Positions 27,046-35,792 of a DNA stretch of 64,000 nt are shown one piece after another. The stretch spans positions 186,001 through 250,000 of the forward strand of contig CAXBDQ010000001.1 in NCBI GenBank assembly GCA_963974675.1, in the 5' to 3' direction. Numbering within the stretch: position 1 is the first letter of the stretch; each line of letters starts with the position of its first letter. The notes beneath the pieces are model-generated. The model was given only the letters and a program-made list of their open reading frames with translations, searched no databases and was not told the DNA's origin. The position numbers and the translations under genes were made by a program. This DNA comes from Porticoccus sp963974675. GTDB lineage: Bacteria > Pseudomonadota > Gammaproteobacteria > Pseudomonadales > Porticoccaceae.

Positions 27046-29196
27046 TTAAAATTTGCCGTAGTAGCCTTCTTTCAAGGCATCGAAAAGGTTAGCCGCGGTA
27101 TGCATTTCACCGTCGTATTCCACGTCTTCGTTACCCTTCAGATCTACGGTTGAACCATCTTCCAGAGTGAACTGGTAGGTGGTATTTTCCAAGTCTTTCT
27201 CTTTTACTAATACGCCTTGGAAGGCTTCCGGATTAAAACGGAAGGTAGTACAACCCTTAAGGCCATTTTCGTAAGCATAGAGATAGATATCTTTGAATTC
27301 CTCAAAGTCACAATCTGTCGGAACATTGATGGTTTTCGAAATAGAGGAATCAATCCATTTTTGAGCGGCCGCCTGAACATCCACATGCTGCTTCGGCCTG
27401 ATGTCATCACTGGCCACAAAATAGTCAGGCAGTTTCTGAGCATCGTTTTCAGCAAAAGGCATTACATCTTTATTGATTAACTCGCGGTAGGCCAGCATCT
27501 CGTAAGAAAACACATCCACTTTTTCTTTAGACTTCTTGCCTTCGCGAATGACGTTGCGTGAATAGTGATGGGCAAAACTGGGCTCGATACCATTACTGGC
27601 ATTATTAGCTAGGGATAGAGAAATCGTCCCGGTAGGAGCAATAGAAGAATGGTGAGTAAAGCGACAGCCCACCTCGGCAATCTCCTTAACTAACTTTGGA
27701 TCCACTTCGGCCATTTGCTGCATGTATTTGCTGTAACATGCATGTAGCACCTTACCTTTGAGCTTATCGCCAACGACAATACCGTCTTTCGCCATTTCAG
27801 GGCGTAAACGCATCATGGCTTCGGTGACTTCAAACTCTTCGTCCATAATAGGCGCCGCGCCTTTTTCTTTGGCTAAATCCAAACCAGTACGCCACCCTGC
27901 CACAGCCAACTCACGGGACACTTGGTCGGTGAATTCCAGAGACTCTGGGCAGCCGTAGGGTACTTTCAACATCGTCATGGTCGAACCAAGACCTAAAAAG
28001 CCCATACCGTGACGGCGCTTGTTCAAAATCGCTTCTCGTTGGCCTTCCAGTGGCAAGCCATTAATTTCTACCACATTGTCCAACATCCGAGTGAACACAG
28101 AGACCACTTCACGATAGTTACCCCAATCAAATCGGGCATTATCAGTAAAGGGGTCCAAGACAAATTTGGTCAGATTAATGGAACCTAACAAACAACTGCC
28201 ATAAGGCGGTAGAGGTTGCTCACCACAAGGGTTAGTGGCACGGATATCTTCACAGAACCAGTTATTGTTTTGCTGATTAACCTTATCAATCAAAATAAAG
28301 CCGGGTTCAGCATAGTCATAGGTGGATGTCATGATGACATTCCACAACTGACGGGCCTTAACTGTGCGGTAAATCCGACAGGCCACCAAACCTTCACTGT
28401 TGGTGATATAACCCTTGGTCGTAGGAAACTCGCGCCACAACAAAGTCTCGTCTGTTGGGTCAACGGCACCCTGCTCCAACTCTTTAGCGGGCACAGGGAA
28501 ACTCAGGGACCAATCGCCATCACTTTTAACGGCTTCCATAAATCCTTCGGTAATCAACAGCGACAAGTTGAACTGACGCAGACGACCGTCTTCACGCTTG
28601 GCACGAATAAAGTCAACCACATCTGGGTGACTGACATCAAAGGTGGCCATTTGTGCACCACGACGCCCGCCAGCAGAGGATACGGTGAAACACATCTTGT
28701 CGAAGATATCCATAAAGGATAGGGGGCCAGAGGTATAGGCTCCAGCGCCAGAAACATAAGCACCTTTCGGACGCAGTGTTGAAAATTCATAGCCTATCCC
28801 ACAACCGGCTTTCAGGGTCAGACCCGCTTCGAGGTTTTTCTCAAGAATGTCTTGCATGGAATCTTCGACAATACCGGACACGGTACAGTTGATAGTGGAA
28901 GTGGAAGGCTTATGTTCGAGAGCGCCGGCATTGGAAATAATTCGTCCAGCGGGAATGGCACCATTGCGCAGTGCCCATAAAAAACGCTCATACCAGACAT
29001 CTTGCTTGCCCTTGTCTTCTACATCAGCCAGTGCTCGTGCAACTCGACGATAAGTGGCGTCGATGGTTTCGTCCACCGGGTCACCATGCTTATCTTTCAA
29101 TCGGTATTTTTTATCCCAGATATCTGCTGAGGCATCCTGCAGTTTAATTTCTATGGCAGCGGGTTCATCGGTGGTCTTTAAGGCTTCAATCGACAT
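27046..29196 (-). CDS. nrdJa: Class II (B12-dependent) ribonucleotide reductase, NrdJa subunit
   Basis: A 716-residue catalytic subunit that reduces ribonucleotides using adenosylcobalamin and needs no oxygen. Visible are STINCTVSG with the first redox Cys, the radical Cys region NPCGEQPLPPYGSCLLGSIN, FTHHSSIAPTGTISL and GCTTFRFN. The C-terminal redox tail is supplied by NrdJb. Promoter region carries paired NrdR boxes at 29375-29421. Like the mutase, it makes the cell dependent on cobalamin. Confidence 0.95.
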   Translation of the reverse strand: MSIEALKTTDEPAAIEIKLQDASADIWDKKYRLKDKHGDPVDETIDATYRRVARALADVEDKGKQDVWYERFLWALRNGAIPAGRIISNAGALEHKPSTSTINCTVSGIVEDSMQDILEKNLEAGLTLKAGCGIGYEFSTLRPKGAYVSGAGAYTSGPLSFMDIFDKMCFTVSSAGGRRGAQMATFDVSHPDVVDFIRAKREDGRLRQFNLSLLITEGFMEAVKSDGDWSLSFPVPAKELEQGAVDPTDETLLWREFPTTKGYITNSEGLVACRIYRTVKARQLWNVIMTSTYDYAEPGFILIDKVNQQNNNWFCEDIRATNPCGEQPLPPYGSCLLGSINLTKFVLDPFTDNARFDWGNYREVVSVFTRMLDNVVEINGLPLEGQREAILNKRRHGMGFLGLGSTMTMLKVPYGCPESLEFTDQVSRELAVAGWRTGLDLAKEKGAAPIMDEEFEVTEAMMRLRPEMAKDGIVVGDKLKGKVLHACYSKYMQQMAEVDPKLVKEIAEVGCRFTHHSSIAPTGTISLSLANNASNGIEPSFAHHYSRNVIREGKKSKEKVDVFSYEMLAYRELINKDVMPFAENDAQKLPDYFVASDDIRPKQHVDVQAAAQKWIDSSISKTINVPTDCDFEEFKDIYLYAYENGLKGCTTFRFNPEAFQGVLVKEKDLENTTYQFTLEDGSTVDLKGNEDVEYDGEMHTAANLFDALKEGYYGKF

Positions 29197-29374
29197 AATA
29201 GTGCGGCATCCCCTGTTTCTATCCTTGTTTCATAAGTGACTGGGGCTGTACGGAACAGCCTGAATCCGAGACACTCTATACATTTCCGTCCCTCCCACCA
29301 GTTTTTAGACAAATTTTTTCTGTTCTTTTTCAGTCTTTTTGGCTATGAGGGAATACGGTAAAACGAGGCTTAGT
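29197..29374. other. Leader of nrdJa
   Basis: Spacer between the NrdR boxes and the nrdJa start. No riboswitch structure was recognised, in particular no cobalamin riboswitch. Confidence 0.4.
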
Positions 29375-29421
29375 ATACAAGATATAGTGCTTCTTTCCAG
29401 ATAAAACACTACAGGTTGTAT
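29375..29421 (-). promoter_or_regulatory. Tandem NrdR boxes upstream of nrdJa
   Basis: ATACAAGATATAGTGC (29375-29390) and ACACTACAGGTTGTAT (29406-29421) both resemble the NrdR consensus ACACWATATATWGTGT. Their starts are 31 bp apart, three helical turns, the spacing typical of NrdR pairs. NrdR represses reductase genes when dATP is plentiful. Confidence 0.75.
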
Positions 29422-29673
29422 TGGTGGTAAATTTCAATCCAACCATAAAATTTTGATAGTCGTTACTTCTCCGCGAACCCAGAGCAAACAAAGGATTACA
29501 TACGATGGGGATGAAAAAGCCGCACTAACGCGACCAAGCATTCGATCTCCTCTATGACCAGACCACCCCAAAATGGTCAGAAAAAATTATTTTTGCCGAT
29601 CATTCATCAGAAAAAGGCCCGCTTCTTGGAAAAACATACCGCTTCAAGGATAATGCTCCACTTATTGATCTAA
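29422..29673 (+). other. Possible decayed small gene before the 18-bp repeats
   Basis: Two readings are open. A frame from ATG 29505 has one TAA at 29526 and then stays open to 29762 through the repeats. Another, from ATG 29554, ends at TAA 29671-29673 exactly where the repeats begin. Neither has a family resemblance I can name. The second would fit the pattern of stop-flanking repeats seen elsewhere. Confidence 0.25.
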
Positions 29674-29733
29674 GTGTTTCCCTATATTCAGGTACTTCCC
29701 TATTGTTGAGTGCTTCCGTATCTAGGCGCTTAG
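29674..29733 (+). repeat. Tandem repeat of 16-18-bp units upstream of slyD
   Basis: GTGTTTCCCTATATTCAG, GTACTTCCCTATTGTTGA, GTGCTTCCGTATCTAG and a partial GCGCTTAG follow one another. Two of the units carry TGA or TAG, as does the edge (TAA), which resembles the repeats at the ends of mce and pccA. Confidence 0.75.
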
Positions 29734-29787
29734 ACAAACAAGTTCCCCCAATACTGGCTTAACCCTACTGACCCAAAGGACCCCCCC

Positions 29788-30267
29788 ATGATCATTTCTG
29801 AAAATGCAGTGGTACTTTTCCACTACACCCTTACCGATGAAGAAGGCAACGAGCTTGACTCATCCACAGGCAAAGACCCCCTAGCTTATATACACGGTCA
29901 CAAGAACATCATTCCCGGTCTTGAAAAAGCAATGGAAGGGAAAAAATCAGGCGATGTCATGATTGAGACCATCGAAGCCGCAGAAGCCTACGGAGAGCGC
30001 CAGGAACAAATGATACAGCAAGTTCCTCGCACATCGTTCCAAACTGAAGACATGCAAGTTGGTATGCGTTTTGAGGCACAGACACCCAATGGACCTGTAT
30101 CCGTTATTGTCACGGAATTAACTGACGAAACAGTCACCGTGGATGGCAATCACCCATTGGCAGGCAAAGCATTAACCTTTGATGTCAAAATTGACACTGT
30201 TCGTGAAGCCTCTGAGGAAGAACTTGCCCACGGCCACGTACATGGAAAAGGTGGTCATCAGCACTAA
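29788..30267 (+). CDS. slyD: FKBP-type peptidyl-prolyl isomerase, SlyD family
   Basis: A 159-residue isomerase and chaperone. The FKBP half (VVLFHYTLTDEEGNELDSS and IPGLEKAMEGKKSGD) is interrupted by an insert-in-flap chaperone domain (about residues 70-130), followed by FDVKIDTVREAS and a short His-rich tail (HGHVHGKGGHQH) able to bind nickel or other metals. AAAGGA precedes the start. A second paralogue lies at 58647-59132. Confidence 0.93.
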   Translation: MIISENAVVLFHYTLTDEEGNELDSSTGKDPLAYIHGHKNIIPGLEKAMEGKKSGDVMIETIEAAEAYGERQEQMIQQVPRTSFQTEDMQVGMRFEAQTPNGPVSVIVTELTDETVTVDGNHPLAGKALTFDVKIDTVREASEEELAHGHVHGKGGHQH

Positions 30268-30322
30268 TTAACATGACGTCCAAATAGCTTGAGCGAAGTT
30301 TGGACACTCTGTAGCTAGAGAC

Positions 30323-30356
30323 AAAAAAGGGCAGCCTTATGGGGTTGCCCTTTTTT
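30323..30356. terminator. Bidirectional Rho-independent terminator
   Basis: AAAAAAGGGCAGCC and GGTTGCCCTTTTTT flank a 6-nt loop (one G-T pair). It lies between the convergent slyD and rimO genes and would work in both directions. Confidence 0.9.
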
Positions 30357-30458
30357 ATTAATTTGTTTAGCCCTGAAAGCAGTTCCCAAAAATTCATCCT
30401 TATTTAGGTAGAGGGAAAGGTTTAACTCCGCATTCATTTTGTGAGCAATCAACGCTAG

Positions 30459-31847
30459 CTACGAATAGACAATACTTCCCCAAAGGTCGTATTCATCGGA
30501 ATGCTCAATGGTGACTTCCACCATATCTCCAGGCTGAAGCCCCAACTTCTCAATACTTTCCATATCATTAATAAAGACATTACCGTCAATTTCAGGCGCA
30601 TCTGCCGCAGAGCGGCCAATGGCACCCTCTTCATCGACCTCATCAATTAACACTTCCAGCGTCTGCCCCACTTTACGCTGTAGCCGACGGGTACTAATGG
30701 CTTGCTGAGTCTCCATAAATCGCTCCCAACGCTGCTGTTGAATATCTTCAGGGACGTGATCTGGCAAATCATTGGCCTTCGCACCATCCACCGGTGAATA
30801 TTTAAAACAGCCCACCCGATCCAACTCGGCCTCTTCTAGCCAATCTAACAACATTTGAAAATCTTCTTCAGTTTCACCGGGGAAGCCCACAATAAAGGTG
30901 CTGCGAATAGTGAGTTCCGGACAGATAGTCCGCCAGGTCTTTATGCGTTCCAGCACCTTTTCCTGATTGCCAGGACGCTTCATCAACTTCAGAATTTTGG
31001 GGCTGGCATGCTGGAAGGGGATATCCAGATAAGGCAGAATTTTCCCCGCAGCCATCAGCGGAATGACTTTATCCACATGAGGGTAAGGGTAGACGTAATG
31101 TAGCCTCACCCAAACACCCAGTTCGCCCAACGCTACGGCGAGATCCTGCATACGGGTTTCCAGTGCATTACCCTCAACAAAATCTAACTTGTATTTGACG
31201 TCAACACCATAGGCACTGGTGTCCTGTGAAATCACCAGCAACTCACGGGTCCCCGACGCCACCAATTTTTTCGCTTCATCCACCACATCAGAAATAGGAC
31301 GGCTGACTAAGTCACCGCGCATATCGGGAATAATGCAAAAGGTGCATCGATGATTACAACCCTCGGAAATTTTCAAATAGGCATAGTGCGGCGGTGTGAG
31401 CTTAATGCCTACCGGTGGCAATATATCTTCGTAAGGTTTATGGGGTTTATTTTGCCTGCCCGCCTCTTCTCCTGCTTGCTGCTGAAAGGGCACATACTGA
31501 TGGACAGCATTCAGTACAGTATCGTAATCCGCTGGGCCACTCACACTCAACACATCAGGATTCACCGCCTTAATCGCTTCAGCGTCAGCCCCTTTTCCCA
31601 TACAACCAGTGACGATGACTTTGCCGTTTTCTTTCATCGCCTCACTAATGGCATCCATGGACTCTTGCTTGGCCGAATCGATAAAGCCGCAGGTATTTAC
31701 CACCACCACATCGGCATCCTCATAATTAGGACTGATATCGTAGCCATCTAACTTGAGTTTAGTGAGAATACGCTCGGAATCCACCAGCGCTTTCGGACAA
31801 CCAAGGGAAATAAAACCGACTTTTTGTGTTTCGGAAGACTGGGACAT
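30459..31847 (-). CDS. rimO: Ribosomal protein S12 methylthiotransferase RimO
   Basis: About 462 residues. An N-terminal UPF0004 domain contributes three Cys (SLGCPKALVDSE, VVNTCGFIDSA, VTGCMGKG); the radical SAM core has CNHRCTFCIIP, the CxxxCxxC cluster; a C-terminal TRAM domain ends the protein (VEVTIEHSDEYDLWG). Adds a methylthio group to Asp88 of S12. Start taken at ATG 31847 (MSQSSETQ) near the family N-terminus; ATG 31886 is an alternative. Confidence 0.95.
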   Translation of the reverse strand: MSQSSETQKVGFISLGCPKALVDSERILTKLKLDGYDISPNYEDADVVVVNTCGFIDSAKQESMDAISEAMKENGKVIVTGCMGKGADAEAIKAVNPDVLSVSGPADYDTVLNAVHQYVPFQQQAGEEAGRQNKPHKPYEDILPPVGIKLTPPHYAYLKISEGCNHRCTFCIIPDMRGDLVSRPISDVVDEAKKLVASGTRELLVISQDTSAYGVDVKYKLDFVEGNALETRMQDLAVALGELGVWVRLHYVYPYPHVDKVIPLMAAGKILPYLDIPFQHASPKILKLMKRPGNQEKVLERIKTWRTICPELTIRSTFIVGFPGETEEDFQMLLDWLEEAELDRVGCFKYSPVDGAKANDLPDHVPEDIQQQRWERFMETQQAISTRRLQRKVGQTLEVLIDEVDEEGAIGRSAADAPEIDGNVFINDMESIEKLGLQPGDMVEVTIEHSDEYDLWGSIVYS

Positions 31848-31984
31848 AAAAGGGTATCGTCTGAATGAAGATGTGGGAGGATGCATTGTACAAAAACATT
31901 GCTCTCAACAACATAGAATCTAACAACAGAAGACTAACCAAAGCCAACCTTGCGGAACCACTGGACCACATGTATATCCATGCC

Positions 31985-32021
31985 TTGACATACGAAATAT
32001 CATATATATGATATTTCGTAT
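31985..32021 (+). promoter_or_regulatory. arsCH promoter with 32-bp perfect palindromic operator
   Basis: TTGACA (31985-31990) is followed after 16-17 bp by TATGAT. A perfect 32-bp inverted repeat, from 31990 to 32021 with half-site ATACGAAATATCATAT, covers the spacer and the -10. This is the kind of site bound by ArsR-type dimers, and the next gene starts at 32052. Confidence 0.85.
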
Positions 32022-32051
32022 ATTAAATCTGCGTACAAATAAGCGACCCTT

Positions 32052-32525
32052 ATGAAAATTTTATATGTCTGCACCCATAACCGCTGTAGGAGTATTCTCT
32101 TCGAGGCCATTACCAATCACTTATCCAATGGCAGAATCCAGGCCAAAAGTGCCGGCAGCCACCCCGCTGGAGAAGTACACCCCCTGTCCATCCAGTATTT
32201 ACGAGAAGCGGGTATCGCCACAGAAGATCTAACCAGCCAATCCTGGAATGAACTGGAAACGTTTGCACCCGATGTAGTCGTGACCGTCTGCGACTCTGCA
32301 GCTGGAGAAACCTGCCCACTGTGGTTTGGTCAGTCTGTCAAAGTCCATTGGGGTTTAGCGGACCCATCTAAGGTTGAGGGCAGTGATACAACAAAAGCTC
32401 AAGCTTTTCGTAAAACCATTGATGAAATCCAGCAGAGGGTCATCCAGTTATTAGCACTAGAATCGGAACAGTTGACACAGGATGAGCTGCGTTCAGCCCT
32501 TAACCAATTAGGGGCAGTGTCATAA
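32052..32525 (+). CDS. arsC: Arsenate reductase, low-molecular-weight phosphatase type
   Basis: A 157-residue protein with the P-loop CTHNRCRS (Cys at residue 8) and a further Cys pair (TVCDSAAGETCPLWFG) for the disulfide relay of thioredoxin-coupled ArsC. The DPS of GLADPSKVEG supplies the catalytic Asp. It reduces arsenate to arsenite. TAA of arsC and ATG of arsH overlap the same few bases, so the pair is translationally coupled. Confidence 0.9.
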   Translation: MKILYVCTHNRCRSILFEAITNHLSNGRIQAKSAGSHPAGEVHPLSIQYLREAGIATEDLTSQSWNELETFAPDVVVTVCDSAAGETCPLWFGQSVKVHWGLADPSKVEGSDTTKAQAFRKTIDEIQQRVIQLLALESEQLTQDELRSALNQLGAVS

Positions 32526-33247
32526 TGACCATCAGTGATATCAGTTTACCCAATGTGGACCACGATCAATTTTATGAACCCAAACAGTCTGATTTCAAAC
32601 AACCAGAATCTGCTCACAAACCGCGCATTCTGTTGTTATACGGCTCTTTACGTGAACGCTCATATAGCCGACTAGTCATAGAAGAATGTGCCAGACTGTT
32701 AAAACACATGGGAGCAGAAACTCGCATCTACAACCCCTCGGGCTTGCCATTACCTGATGACAATGCCGATGGCGACCACCCCAAAGTTAGGGAACTTCGG
32801 GAATTCATGACGTGGTCAGAAGGGCATGTATGGTGCTCACCCGAGCGTCACGGCTCCATGACCGCCATTATGAAAGCCCAGCTTGACTGGGTGCCACTGA
32901 CACTCGGTGCGGTTAGACCCACCCAGGGGAAAACCTTGGCGGTCATGCAGGTGTCCGGGGGATCTCAATCCTTTAATGCCGTCAATCAGATGCGGGTACT
33001 GGGCCGCTGGATGAGGATGATCGCCATCCCCAATCAATCCTCCGTCGCCAAAGCATTTCTAGAATTTGAAGATAATGGACGAATGAAACCCTCGGCTTAC
33101 TACAACCGCATCGTCGATGTAATGGAAGAGCTAATGAAGTTCACCCTGCTGATTCGAGGTCAACAGGGATATCTAGTGGACCGTTATTCCGAACGGGTGG
33201 AAACTGCCGAACAACAAAGTCAACGGGTGAATCAGCGTTCTATCTAA
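32525..33247 (+). CDS. arsH: ArsH, NADPH-dependent FMN reductase / organoarsenical oxidase
   Basis: A 240-residue flavodoxin-like enzyme. The flavin loop GSLRERSYSRL, LPLPDD, and HVWCSPERHGSMTAIMKAQ are characteristic of ArsH rather than general NADPH:FMN reductases. Members oxidise trivalent organoarsenicals to less toxic forms. Second gene of arsC-arsH. Neither an ArsR gene nor an arsenite efflux gene is adjacent. The stop codon lies in the loop of a 9-bp hairpin. Confidence 0.92.
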   Translation: MTISDISLPNVDHDQFYEPKQSDFKQPESAHKPRILLLYGSLRERSYSRLVIEECARLLKHMGAETRIYNPSGLPLPDDNADGDHPKVRELREFMTWSEGHVWCSPERHGSMTAIMKAQLDWVPLTLGAVRPTQGKTLAVMQVSGGSQSFNAVNQMRVLGRWMRMIAIPNQSSVAKAFLEFEDNGRMKPSAYYNRIVDVMEELMKFTLLIRGQQGYLVDRYSERVETAEQQSQRVNQRSI

Positions 33248-33259
33248 AGGTAGAACGCT
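33234..33259 (+). terminator. Hairpin with the arsH stop in its loop
   Basis: AGCGTTCTA (33234-33242) pairs with TAGAACGCT (33251-33259); the TAA stop at 33245-33247 is in the 8-nt loop. There is no U-tract. Confidence 0.5.
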
Positions 33260-33274
33260 GTACAAACCAACAAA

Positions 33275-34072
33275 CTACTGTGCAGTCCAACCACCATCTA
33301 TCGGTAGGCTAATTCCAGTAATTGTCGCTGCCGCATCGGAACACAGGAACAACGCCAGGTCACCCAGAGATGAAGGTGGCGTTGCCTTGGGCATCGGCTG
33401 CTTCTCGACAATTACGCTACGCTTACCTTCTTCGAGACTCACCCCATCTCGATCAGCCCGCGCCTGAAACTGTGCGGCTACGAGATGAGTATCTACCCAA
33501 CCTGGGCAGATCGCATTAACTGTCACACCCTTATCCGCATTTTCTAGAGCAACCACCTTGGTCAACCCCACAATGCCATGTTTGGCTGCTACATAGGCGG
33601 CTTTATTTAAAGAGGCGACTAACCCATGTACAGAGGCAATATTAATAATTCGCCCCCAACCACGCTGCTGCATACCGGAGATCAACAACCTTGTGGTGTG
33701 AAATGCAGAACTTAGGTTAATCCCGATAATGGCATCCCACTTTGCTACTGGAAATTCTTCAATAGGGGCGGTGAACTGGATACCCGCATTGTTGATAAGA
33801 ATATCCACGCCACCAAATTTTTCCACAGACACCGCTACTAGCTCTTCATTGCCTTCAGCCGTAGAAATATCCGCACCACTGAATAGACACTGAACATCAT
33901 ATTGCTGTTCGAAGTCCTGTCGCAGTGTCTCACCCTCTGTTGGGTCCATTAAGCCATGCAATACGACATTGGCACCCGCTTCAGCCAGCTTTGATGCCAT
34001 AGCATGGCCAATTCCACTGGTGGATCCGGTGACTAATGCTGTTTTTCCTGCCAACAGTTTACCCGACAACAT
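33275..34072 (-). CDS. bdhA: 3-hydroxybutyrate dehydrogenase
   Basis: A 265-residue SDR that oxidises 3-hydroxybutyrate to acetoacetate with NAD. Markers include TGSTSGIG, NNAGIQFTAPIEEFP, NIASVHGLVAS, YVAAKHGIVG and PGWVDTHLVAAQ, all typical of BDH. A hairpin terminator separates it from scoB upstream, so it may have its own promoter. With ScoAB it converts storage-polymer or external 3-hydroxybutyrate into acetoacetyl-CoA. Confidence 0.92.
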   Translation of the reverse strand: MLSGKLLAGKTALVTGSTSGIGHAMASKLAEAGANVVLHGLMDPTEGETLRQDFEQQYDVQCLFSGADISTAEGNEELVAVSVEKFGGVDILINNAGIQFTAPIEEFPVAKWDAIIGINLSSAFHTTRLLISGMQQRGWGRIINIASVHGLVASLNKAAYVAAKHGIVGLTKVVALENADKGVTVNAICPGWVDTHLVAAQFQARADRDGVSLEEGKRSVIVEKQPMPKATPPSSLGDLALFLCSDAAATITGISLPIDGGWTAQ

Positions 34073-34164
34073 AATGTTTCCCTCGATAATAGAAAGTTTC
34101 TAATGGCTCATTACACGCTACAGGTGAAAATTAGAAAATACGACCTAACATGATAAAACCGAAT

Positions 34165-34197
34165 AAAAAAAGGCCCCTTAATTTGGGAGCCTTTTTT
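34165..34197 (-). terminator. Rho-independent terminator between scoB and bdhA
   Basis: On the minus strand GGCTCCC and GGGGCC form a short, slightly bulged stem flanked by A7 and T7 tracts. It follows scoB and could act in both directions. Confidence 0.8.
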
Positions 34198-34214
34198 TTA
34201 TACAGTCCGAGATT

Positions 34215-34871
34215 TCAAAATTCCATCTCTGGAACATGGTCAGGAACAACCAGTTCACCCGCAGTTTTCTCTATAATTTCTTCTACAGATACACCGGGTG
34301 CACGCTCAACCAGATGGAACTTGCCATCATAGATTTCCAGATAAGCCAGGTCAGTCAAAACCTGCTTAATGCAACCAGCTCCCGTTAACGGCAACGTACA
34401 TTCTGGTAACAATTTGGAATTACCGTATTTGTCAGCGTGGGTCATGGTCACAATAATATTATCTGCACCAGCCACCAAATCCATTGCGCCACCCATACCT
34501 TTGATGAGCTTGCCTGGAATCATCCAAGAAGCAATGCCACCTTTGGCGTCCACTTCAAAAGCACCAAGGACAGTCAAGTCCACGTGGCCGCCACGAATCA
34601 TGGCAAACGACTCCGCTGATGAAAAAATTGATGCACCCTTAGCCGTTGTTACTGTCTGCTTACCAGCATTAATCAAATCAGCATCGACTTCATCTTCTGT
34701 GGGGTATGGCCCCATGCCCAGCAGTCCATTCTCAGACTGCAACATAACTTCAATACCCTCAGGAACATGGTTTGCTACCAAGGTAGGAATACCAATGCCC
34801 AAATTAACGTAATAACCATCCTGTAACTCACGGGCAATACGGATAGCCATTTGATCACGAGAAAGTGCCAT
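34215..34871 (-). CDS. scoB: Succinyl-CoA:3-ketoacid CoA-transferase subunit B
   Basis: A 218-residue beta chain of the CoA-transferase family I. QSENGLLGMGP holds the catalytic Glu that forms the enzyme-CoA thioester; GIGIPTLVANHVP and KGMGGAMDLV are also diagnostic. With ScoA it transfers CoA from succinyl-CoA to acetoacetate. It follows scoA by 14 bp. Acetoacetate/butyrate transferases (AtoA) are close relatives; bdhA next door supports the ketone-body role. Confidence 0.93.
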   Translation of the reverse strand: MALSRDQMAIRIARELQDGYYVNLGIGIPTLVANHVPEGIEVMLQSENGLLGMGPYPTEDEVDADLINAGKQTVTTAKGASIFSSAESFAMIRGGHVDLTVLGAFEVDAKGGIASWMIPGKLIKGMGGAMDLVAGADNIIVTMTHADKYGNSKLLPECTLPLTGAGCIKQVLTDLAYLEIYDGKFHLVERAPGVSVEEIIEKTAGELVVPDHVPEMEF

Positions 34872-34885
34872 TATTGTCTCTCCTG

Positions 34886-35587
34886 TTAGCCTTCGCGGAC
34901 GGTACGTATTTCAATACGTTTTTCAAAAGTACCCTGAATCAGACGGTCTACGTAGATTCCAGGGGTATGAATCTGAGCTGGATCCAGCTCACCCGGCTCT
35001 ACAATTTCCTCCACTTCCATCACTGTAATCTTGCCCGCGGTGGCAGCCATTGGATTAAAGTTCTGGGCAGTGTGGCGGTAAATAGCATTGCCATAACGGT
35101 CTGCTTTCCACGCTTTCACAATAGCGAAATCACCGGTAACAGATTCCTCAAGAATATATTTCCGACCATTGAATTCACGAACGTCTTTGCCCTTAGCGAT
35201 ATCAGTGCCATATCCAGTCGCGGTATAGAATGCAGGAATTCCCGCACCGCCAGCACGCATTTTCTCAGCCAAAGTACCTTGAGGCGTCAATTCTACTTCC
35301 AAAACTCCGGATAAAAGCTGCTCTTCAAACAACTTATTCTCACCCACATAAGAAGACACCATCTTCTTGATTTGACGGTCGTCTAGTAAAATGCCAAGAC
35401 CAAGACCATCGCAACCACAATTGTTGGAAACAATAGTCAGCTCTTTAGTACCCATCTTCTTGATCTCTTTAATCAAGTTTTCAGGAATACCACAAATGCC
35501 AAAACCGCCAGCAATTACGGTCATGCCATCTTCCAGACCCGCCATCGCTTCTTCGTAGGTGTTTACCACCTTATCGAAACCCGCCAT
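34886..35587 (-). CDS. scoA: Succinyl-CoA:3-ketoacid CoA-transferase subunit A
   Basis: A 233-residue alpha chain, with TVIAGGFGICGIPENLI, SNNCGCDGLG and LTPQGTLAEKMRAGGAGIPAF-type segment (residues about 120). Start at ATG 35587 (MAGFDKV) where GAGGAG lies eight bases upstream; TTG at 35593 is rejected. First gene of scoA-scoB and divergent from a LysR gene. Confidence 0.93.
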   Translation of the reverse strand: MAGFDKVVNTYEEAMAGLEDGMTVIAGGFGICGIPENLIKEIKKMGTKELTIVSNNCGCDGLGLGILLDDRQIKKMVSSYVGENKLFEEQLLSGVLEVELTPQGTLAEKMRAGGAGIPAFYTATGYGTDIAKGKDVREFNGRKYILEESVTGDFAIVKAWKADRYGNAIYRHTAQNFNPMAATAGKITVMEVEEIVEPGELDPAQIHTPGIYVDRLIQGTFEKRIEIRTVREG

Positions 35588-35792
35588 GAACAAAACTCCT
35601 CATTAATTATTGTATTACCTCTAGGTACTACACCAACAGGTATGAGTCCCAAAGACCTTCACTCAAAAGCTTATAATCACAGAGCTTTCAATTAAGTCTT
35701 GCAAAACGTCGGTAAGCATCCTATAGGATAATATATTTATCAAGCGTAAAATTTTAATAGTTTAATTGGCAATACTTATAAATAGAGCCTGT

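Noticed and set aside
29197..29787. Cobalamin riboswitch before nrdJa
   Set aside because: No B12-box-like sequence or suitable fold was seen; NrdR boxes explain the spacer better.
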